Positions 58,957 to 64,000 of a DNA stretch of 64,000 nt are shown piece by piece. The first letter of the stretch is position 1; every line of letters begins with the position of its first letter. The position numbers were made by a program, and so were the translations under genes. The DNA is taken from NCBI RefSeq assembly GCF_003253745.1, contig NZ_MZXV01000013.1:1178001-1242000 (forward strand), written 5' to 3'. The notes beneath the pieces are model-generated. The model was not told where the DNA came from and ran no database searches. It saw nothing but the letters and a program-made list of their open reading frames with translations. This stretch comes from Mesorhizobium kowhaii (GTDB lineage Bacteria; Pseudomonadota; Alphaproteobacteria; Rhizobiales; Rhizobiaceae).

Positions 58957-59598
58957 ATGGACCGTTCCGAAAATCTCGTCCCGAAGGATTCCGAGCCGCG
59001 CATCCATCCGACCGCGGAACTGAAGGCCTGCAAGCTCGGCCGCTATGCCTCGATCGGCGAGCGGGTGGTGTTGCGCGAGGTGACGGTCGGCGACTTCTCC
59101 TATTTCGAGCGCCACGCTGAAGCGATCTACACGACGATCGGCAAATTCTGTTCGATCGCCTCCAACAGCCGCATCAACGCGCTGGAGCACCCGATCGAGC
59201 GGCTGACCCAGCATAAGGTCAGTTACCGGCCGAACGAGTATTTTCGCTGGCTGGGCGTCGACGCCGCATTCCGCGCGCGGCGGCAGGCGAAAGCCGTGAC
59301 CATGGGCCATGATGTCTGGATCGGCCACGGTGCGGTGATCATGCCCGGGGTCACCATCGGCAATGGCGCCGTCATCGGCGCCAATGCGGTGGTGACGCAT
59401 GATGTGCCGCCCTACGCCATCGTCGCCGGGGTGCCGGCCAGACCGCTCAGGCCACGCTTCCCGGCCGCTGTCGCGGCACGGATCGAAGCGCTCGCCTGGT
59501 GGGACTGGCCGGTCGAAAAGCTCGCCAGGGCGGTTCCCGACATGCAGGAAATGCCGATCGAGGCTTTCCTCGACCGCTGGGAAAACGACGCCATCTGA
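58957..59598 (+). CDS. Left-handed beta-helix acyltransferase
   Basis: A 213-residue protein built of hexapeptide repeats: KACKLGRYASIGERVVL, then FCSIASNSRINAL, GHDVWIGHGAVIMPGVTIG (shown as VWIGHGAVIMPGVTIG), GAVIGANAVVTHDVPPY and VAGVPARPLRPRF, the last being the usual C-terminal exit motif. This resembles the xenobiotic/phosphonate-associated acetyltransferases, but no phosphonate genes are in the window. The acceptor is unknown. The chosen ATG at 58957 removes a non-conserved N-terminal extension. Confidence 0.88.
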   Translation: MDRSENLVPKDSEPRIHPTAELKACKLGRYASIGERVVLREVTVGDFSYFERHAEAIYTTIGKFCSIASNSRINALEHPIERLTQHKVSYRPNEYFRWLGVDAAFRARRQAKAVTMGHDVWIGHGAVIMPGVTIGNGAVIGANAVVTHDVPPYAIVAGVPARPLRPRFPAAVAARIEALAWWDWPVEKLARAVPDMQEMPIEAFLDRWENDAI

Positions 59599-59608
59599 CG
59601 GACTGAAA

Positions 59609-59645
59609 CCCCTTCCGCCATGCGGGGGTGGCGCAGCGGAAGGGG
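59609..59645 (+). terminator. Hairpin after the acyltransferase gene
   Basis: Arms CCCCTTCCGC and GCGGAAGGGG, perfect over 10 bp, 10 bp after the stop codon. No T-run follows, so it may be a weak terminator or a repeat hairpin. The remaining 200 bp before the next gene show nothing distinctive. Confidence 0.45.
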
Positions 59646-59848
59646 CCGGAGGTAAACCGCCTTGAAGCGGAAGGAGCAGGTTCTCTTGCCTGCACGGCTA
59701 CTGTGACATTGAAGCCATAAGGTGTGTTTGCCACCTTGTTCTCTTTATGCGTGCATCCAATTGTGCCTGACGTATTTGTTTGCGCCGGGAACCTGAAACG
59801 GTCGCCGGTTGTTTCTCATTGCGCCGCAGCACTGAGGGATTTCGATAG

Positions 59849-60274
59849 ATGGAAAAGCTTTTCACCAAGATCGCCAACTGGGTCGCCCATATAACCGGCC
59901 TGCCGCTGACATTTGCCGTCTGTTGCCTGATCGTCGTCATCTGGGCGGTGACCGGGCCGTTCTTCGGCTTCTCGGACACCTGGCAGCTCGTCATCAACAC
60001 CGGCACGACCGTCATCACCTTCCTGATGGTCTTTCTCATCCAGAACACCCAGAATCGCGACGGCGCGGCGATCCAGGCCAAGCTCGACGAACTGATCCGG
60101 GTCAGCGAGGGCCACAACAACTTCATCGGCATCGAGCACCTGACCGAATCCGAGGTCGAGGAGATCCGCGACAAATGCGAGCGGGCGGCCAAGCGGCACG
60201 ACCAGCAGATCGCCGCCATGGCTGCGAAGAAGGCCGTGGCGCAGAAGCGCGGGCCGAAAAAGCACGCGGCCTGA
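59849..60274 (+). CDS. Low-affinity iron permease-like membrane protein
   Basis: A 141-residue protein with two membrane helices (about 16-36, LPLTFAVCCLIVVIWAVTGP, and about 45-65, WQLVINTGTTVITFLMVFLIQ), then IQNTQNRDGAAIQAKLDELIR, and a basic, coiled-coil C-terminus. The segment FLMVFLIQNTQNRD followed by KLDEL is the signature of the family related to yeast Fet4. Transport of iron in bacteria is not well shown for the family. GAGGGA lies nine bases before the ATG. Confidence 0.87.
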   Translation: MEKLFTKIANWVAHITGLPLTFAVCCLIVVIWAVTGPFFGFSDTWQLVINTGTTVITFLMVFLIQNTQNRDGAAIQAKLDELIRVSEGHNNFIGIEHLTESEVEEIRDKCERAAKRHDQQIAAMAAKKAVAQKRGPKKHAA

Positions 60275-60282
60275 AGCGAAAC

Positions 60283-61149
60283 TCAGCGCTTCATGTACGC
60301 CGCGAAAGGCTCCTTGTAGTCGGGATGCCAGCGCGACAGAGCCGGGCGGTTCTCGATGATGTCGCCGATCGCCCAGGCCATGCGCTTTTCATCCAGCGGC
60401 CGCGCCGCTTCATTGTCCGGGCACAGGATGTAGAAATCGCCCCTGGTCAGGGATTCCAGCATGAAATCAACGACCTGTTCGCCAGTCCAGGCGCCGGCCG
60501 GTTTTTCCGTCGCGCCCTCTGTGAGGCCGGTAAAGGTGAAGCCGGGGATCAGCAGATGGGCGGCGAGATGGGCGCCGGGTTCGTTGCGCAGCGCATGCGC
60601 CAAGCCTTCGGTGTAGGTCTTCACCCCGGCCTTCGAGACATTGTAGGCAAGGTTTCCGGGCGGCGTGGTGATGCCTTGCTTGGAGCCGGTATTGATGATC
60701 AGCCCCGGCTTGGCCGAGGCCAGCATGCGCGGCGCGAAGGCCTCGACGCCATGCACGACGCCCCAGAAATTGATGTCCAGAAGCCGCTTCCAGGCATCGC
60801 GGTTTTCCCAGGGCTTTCCGGGGTTGTTGCCGACGCCGGCATTGTTCATCAGCAGCGACACGTCGCCGAAGGGGCCGAACGCTCTTTCGGCGAGACGGTC
60901 CACCTCATCCGCGTTCGATACGTCGGCGGCGACGGCAAGCACGGCATCCTCGCCCGCAATCGCAGCGACGACGCGGGAGGCGTCGTCGAGACGCGCGCTG
61001 CCGATATCGGCCAGCACGATCTTCATGCCCATCAATGCAAGCCGCTTGGCGGCCGCAAGACCAATACCGCTGGCGGCGCCGGTGATGACGGCGGTGTTGC
61101 CCGGGCCAAGCGCGGGCAGGGCGGTCTGGATTTCGGCGTCGGTGATCAT
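60283..61149 (-). CDS. SDR-family oxidoreductase
   Basis: A 288-residue short-chain dehydrogenase with TGAASGIGLAAAKRLAL near the N-terminus, the ADIGSARL acidic end of strand 2, NNAGVG, the SKQG segment with active-site serine, and YNVSK. A C-terminal extension (about 240-288) resembles SDRs acting on larger substrates. The frame runs to 61428, but the ATG at 61149 with AAGGAA upstream fits the family; the extra part lies over a repeat. Its end is convergent with the iron permease gene, eight bases away. Confidence 0.9.
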   Translation of the reverse strand: MITDAEIQTALPALGPGNTAVITGAASGIGLAAAKRLALMGMKIVLADIGSARLDDASRVVAAIAGEDAVLAVAADVSNADEVDRLAERAFGPFGDVSLLMNNAGVGNNPGKPWENRDAWKRLLDINFWGVVHGVEAFAPRMLASAKPGLIINTGSKQGITTPPGNLAYNVSKAGVKTYTEGLAHALRNEPGAHLAAHLLIPGFTFTGLTEGATEKPAGAWTGEQVVDFMLESLTRGDFYILCPDNEAARPLDEKRMAWAIGDIIENRPALSRWHPDYKEPFAAYMKR

Positions 61150-61221
61150 GGGCGATGGGTTCCTTCTTTTGATGGCGCCGAACTTAGCGCTGGAACGGGC
61201 TTGCGCAAGCCTCTCTGCGCC

Positions 61222-61322
61222 TAAAGCGCATCGCGTTTGAAGGGAAACATGCGGCGCGCTCAAGGTCTTGTTTTCATGTATGTCGTTGTCCCAAAACCAC
61301 TTCGCGCTTTCGGGCGAGATGC
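61222..61322. repeat. Composite palindromic repeat, TGCATGTCG family, copy 4
   Basis: A degenerate copy of the composite element seen before ligA: TAAAGCGCATCGCG and GCGGCGCGCT arms (61222-61260), the leader CAAGGTCTTG, then TGTATGTCGTTGTCCCAAAA (61278-61297) and TTTCGGGCGAGAT. It lies between divergent SDR and small coiled-coil protein genes. Confidence 0.75.
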
Positions 61323-61387
61323 CTCGGCCGGGTTGACCAGCCCGGCCGAGGCTGCGCATGTTGCCGTGAGAAATGGAGATTTCCTGA

Positions 61388-61669
61388 TTGACGGACTGGG
61401 TCGCAATTCTGAAGGAACAGACAGCCACCGGCGATCAGATGAGCCGCGAGGTGCCGCAGATGCTGGTCAACCCCGACATCAGCGAAGCGCAGGTGAAGAC
61501 GCTCTTTTCCGCCCTGGAGAAACAAGCCGAGTTCGTCGAGAAGCTGCGCATGGCGCTGGAGAAGTTTGGCCATGATTTCTCGATCATCAAGGCGGCGGAA
61601 CGGCTGGAGGAGCGCTATGCCGACCTTGCCGCTTCAGTGGCGGAAAAACTGAAGGCGATGCGCAAATAG
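61388..61669 (+). CDS. Small coiled-coil protein of unknown function
   Basis: A 93-residue, wholly helical protein (EAQVKTLFSALEKQAEFVEKL, shown as LFSALEKQAEFVEKL, then AAERLEERYADLAASVAEKLKAM), with heptad-like spacing. It has no signal or membrane segment. The start is TTG at 61388 with GGAG nine bases upstream; the first ATG in frame (codon 18) has no ribosome site. Its stop codon TAG is the first three bases of a palindromic repeat. No function is suggested by neighbours. Confidence 0.7.
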   Translation: MTDWVAILKEQTATGDQMSREVPQMLVNPDISEAQVKTLFSALEKQAEFVEKLRMALEKFGHDFSIIKAAERLEERYADLAASVAEKLKAMRK

Positions 61670-61745
61670 AGCAATTCCAGGAAAAGTGTGTCGCGGTTTT
61701 CCCGGGAAAAGCGCATGGCGCTTTCCCTTGGGAATTGCGTCAAAC
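61667..61745. repeat. Rhizobial palindromic repeat, GCAATTCC/GGAATTGC family, copy 2
   Basis: Begins TAGAGCAATTCC as in copy 1 and ends GGAATTGCG; longer than copy 1 because of an inner hairpin with GGGAAAAGCGC and GCGCTTTCCC. Again the element's first bases form the stop codon of the upstream gene. Confidence 0.82.
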
Positions 61746-61758
61746 ACGTAGATAACAG

Positions 61759-62334
61759 CTACTTTTCGATCACCCGCGCGAAGCGCGTATCCGGCACGAG
61801 CCAGACCATCGCGACCAGCACGTAAAGCGCGACGCCGATCCACTGATTGACGAAGGTCAGCAGGACGGCTGCGATGTAGACAGCCAGCGAAAGCTTGCCC
61901 TTGCGGTCATTGCCCAGCGCCTTGGCAAAGGCTGTGTCGTTGCCGTGCAGGCGATGCAGCGCGGCCGCCAGAATATTATAGGCGATGGCGCATAGCGCGA
62001 GATCGGCGCCATAGACGGCGACCGGCACCGGCGCAAAGTGGTTCTCGCCCATGAACGCCGTCGTCGCCGGCACCAGCGACAGCCAGAACAGCATGTTCAG
62101 GTTCGCCCACAGCACGCGGCCGTCGACGCGCTGCACGGTATGGAACATGTTGTGCAGATTGTTCCAGTAGATGCCGACATTGATGAAGGACAGTACGTAG
62201 GAGAAGAAGATCGGCCACAACGGCAACAGGGCGGAAACATCCTCGCCATGCGGCACTTTCAGCTCGAGCACCATGATGGTGATGATGATGGCCACCACGC
62301 CATCGGTGAATGCCTCGACCCTGCCTTTGCCCAT
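61759..62334 (-). CDS. TMEM175-family membrane protein (potassium-channel type)
   Basis: A 191-residue protein with about six membrane helices. Helix 1 carries the family signature RVEAFTDGVVAIIITIMVLEL (shown as RVEAFTDGVVAIIITIMVLE), the RxxxFSD-like motif lining the pore. Later segments include FINVGIYWNNLHNMF. Bacterial TMEM175 proteins form tetrameric potassium channels. GGGGGAG precedes the ATG at 62334; the in-frame extension upstream is Arg-rich and unlike the family. The 256 bp upstream hold no gene I can support. Confidence 0.88.
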   Translation of the reverse strand: MGKGRVEAFTDGVVAIIITIMVLELKVPHGEDVSALLPLWPIFFSYVLSFINVGIYWNNLHNMFHTVQRVDGRVLWANLNMLFWLSLVPATTAFMGENHFAPVPVAVYGADLALCAIAYNILAAALHRLHGNDTAFAKALGNDRKGKLSLAVYIAAVLLTFVNQWIGVALYVLVAMVWLVPDTRFARVIEK

Positions 62335-62590
62335 GGATTCTCCCCCTCTAACGGCGAAATCTACGCGATGGCGGGACGGGCGGCTACCGGCCATGTGGCT
62401 GGGCGAACCGGAGGTAGTCGGCACAGTGTTCAGCGGTGGCAGGAAAGCCCAGACATGCGGCGTCCGTGGATCTGTTGGACTCCCGGGCGTTTCGAGCGGA
62501 AGCAAAACAAGCCGGTTCAGGCGAACCGCCGAAGGCACCGCGTTTCGCCTGACCAGCCGTCGACAAACGCTGGCCAGGGTGCCAAATCTT

Positions 62591-64000
62591 TCAGCCATTC
62601 GGCGTCTCAGGCGCCATATTCGCGCGCTGGCGCGGCACGCCAAGGCCGGTGTCCGGCGGCTCGCCGGCGGCCGGCCTGTTCTCGATCATGTGCATGGTGC
62701 GCCAGCGGCCGAAGCGGTAGTAGGCCGCGGCCAGCATAAGCGAGGTGATCGAGCCGGCCGGGAAACTCCACCACAGGGCTTCCTCGCCGATCACGCCGCG
62801 CATGAAGTAGGCAAAGCCGGTGCGCACGATCAGCACCGAGATCACCAGGATGATCAGCGGCGGCATCACCGCGCCTGTGGCGCGCACGGTGGCGAACAGC
62901 ACGATGGTGATGCCAAACAGGATGAACGACCAGGACGCGACATTGTTGATGTGGGCGGCGATGTCGATCGCGGCGCTGTCGCTGCTCAGGAACAGGCTCA
63001 GCACCGAACGGTCGAAAACGGACAACACGGCAACCAGTGCGCCGGTCAGCACCAGGTTGAAGCCGACGCCGGAGGCGGCGATGCGGCCGATCCGGTCCCA
63101 GCGGCCGGCACCGACATTCTGCGCCGCCATCGAGGAGACGGCGGCACCGATGGCGAGCGCCGGCATCTGGATGTAGGTCCATAGCTGCGCGGCAATGCCG
63201 TAGGCGGCGGCGACCTGCGAACCGTAGGAATTGACGATGCCCATCACCGTCAGCGCGGCCGCCGAGATGACGATCATCTGCAGGCCCATCGGCACGCCCT
63301 TGAAGACGATGATGCGCAGCAAAGCGGGGTCGGGCCGCAGCAGGGCGAGGTTGGCGCCGGCCAGACGCAGCGGATGCTTGCCCACATAGAGCACGATCAG
63401 AATGGCGATCACGCTCACCGTCTGGCCGATCAGCGTCGCGGTGGCCGATCCGGCGATGCCGAGTTCCGGGAAGGGCCCGATGCCGCGGATCAGCAGCGGG
63501 TTGAGCACGATGTCGAGGACGACGGCGAGCGCCATGAAGAAGAAGGGCGTGCGTGAATCGCCAGCACCGCGCAGCACTGTCATGACGAACGACAAAAGGT
63601 TCATCATCGGCACGGCGACAAAGATGATGCGCAGATAGGAGCGGGCGAGCGGCAAGGCATCGGCCGGGGTGCCGAGCGTGTTGAGGATGGCGTCGACCCA
63701 GATCCAGCCGCAGACCGCGAAGATAATCGAGATGAGGAAGAAAAAGGTGGCGCTGGTGCCGACGATGCGGCGCGCTTCGGGCAGATCGCGGGCGCCGACC
63801 GACTGTGCCACCAGGATGGTGGCCGCCATGCCGATGCCGAACACCGTGCCGAGGATGAGGAACAGGACGAGGTTGGCGTTGGAGGTGGCCGTCAGCGCGG
63901 ATTCGCCGAGAAAGCGGCCGACCCAGACGGCGTTGATCGACCCGTTGAGCGACTGCAGCACGTTGGAGCCGAGCACGGGCAGGGCGAACAGCAGCAGCGT
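62591..64000 (-). CDS. MATE-family multidrug exporter, 5' end outside the window
   Basis: The frame stays open to the right edge, so the N-terminus is missing. The 470 visible residues have about eleven to twelve hydrophobic helices in two MATE halves, with NVLQSLNGSINAVWVGRFLG near the visible start, GIGMAATILVAQSVGARD, and AVSSMAAQNVGAGRWDR in the second half, the repeated VAQxxGA pattern of the family. Such proteins expel cationic drugs or metabolites using sodium or proton gradients. The substrate is unknown. Confidence 0.92.
   Translation of the reverse strand, partial: TLLLFALPVLGSNVLQSLNGSINAVWVGRFLGESALTATSNANLVLFLILGTVFGIGMAATILVAQSVGARDLPEARRIVGTSATFFFLISIIFAVCGWIWVDAILNTLGTPADALPLARSYLRIIFVAVPMMNLLSFVMTVLRGAGDSRTPFFFMALAVVLDIVLNPLLIRGIGPFPELGIAGSATATLIGQTVSVIAILIVLYVGKHPLRLAGANLALLRPDPALLRIIVFKGVPMGLQMIVISAAALTVMGIVNSYGSQVAAAYGIAAQLWTYIQMPALAIGAAVSSMAAQNVGAGRWDRIGRIAASGVGFNLVLTGALVAVLSVFDRSVLSLFLSSDSAAIDIAAHINNVASWSFILFGITIVLFATVRATGAVMPPLIILVISVLIVRTGFAYFMRGVIGEEALWWSFPAGSITSLMLAAAYYRFGRWRTMHMIENRPAAGEPPDTGLGVPRQRANMAPETPNG

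Overview
The window looks like chromosomal DNA of a rhizobial alphaproteobacterium, most likely Mesorhizobium or a close relative. It is GC-rich throughout. The evidence is the gene content and order (a long mraZ-to-ftsZ cell-wall and division cluster running on into lpxC, bamD, recN and ligA), betaine-lipid genes btaA/btaB, a fused regulator-methyltransferase upstream of metF, and several intergenic palindromic repeat families that are common in Rhizobiales. This assignment rests on recognised proteins and repeats; no database was searched.

Region 1-10.1 kb is metabolic and regulatory. It holds short-chain dehydrogenases, a class IV aminotransferase, a tRNA-modifying TrmO gene coupled to a DUF2293 gene, the ArsR-type regulator/methyltransferase fusion with metF, a 28-residue membrane peptide gene, an EamA exporter, a type III PLP decarboxylase, and a divergent SDR/LysR pair sharing a 29-bp palindrome. 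Region 10.1-16.8 kb holds two peptidoglycan hydrolases (MltB-like and a GH25 lipoprotein), a serine beta-lactamase-like hydrolase, and btaA-btaB behind a clear PHO box. Region 16.8-25.7 kb holds a fused 5-oxoprolinase/hydantoinase, a small lipoprotein, a TerB/J-domain protein with an amidase, a lytic transglycosylase, the RNase P RNA, an orphan antitoxin with a truncated toxin, and a trans-sulfuration enzyme.

Region 26.1-45.0 kb is the dcw cluster: mraZ-rsmH-ftsL-ftsI-murE-murF-mraY-murD-ftsW-murG-murC-murB, a 300-bp gap, then ddl-ftsQ-ftsA-ftsZ and a strong terminator. Most junctions overlap by 1-13 bases, so translation is probably coupled. Together the Mur enzymes make lipid II in the cytoplasm and at the inner membrane, and the Fts proteins direct its use at the septum. 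The gap before ddl is packed with GANTC (CcrM) sites. lpxC, bamD, recN and ligA follow, and the gaps between bamD, recN and ligA (and before bamD) are filled by palindromic repeats.

Region 51.7-64.0 kb is mixed housekeeping and accessory: a DUF2461 protein, a glyoxalase-like protein, AzlC/AzlD, a large aminopeptidase P, PrmA, an Sco protein, a MITE-like element, CreA, a hexapeptide acyltransferase, a low-affinity iron permease-like protein, an SDR, a TMEM175-like channel, and a MATE exporter that runs off the right edge.

I found no complete mobile element, CRISPR array, tRNA or rRNA, and no clear new multigene system. The most interesting signals are regulatory or repeat-derived: the GANTC cluster, the PHO box, three near-perfect operator-like palindromes, repeat elements inserted in frame in two enzymes, and decayed tandem copies of the 3' end of the GH25 gene.
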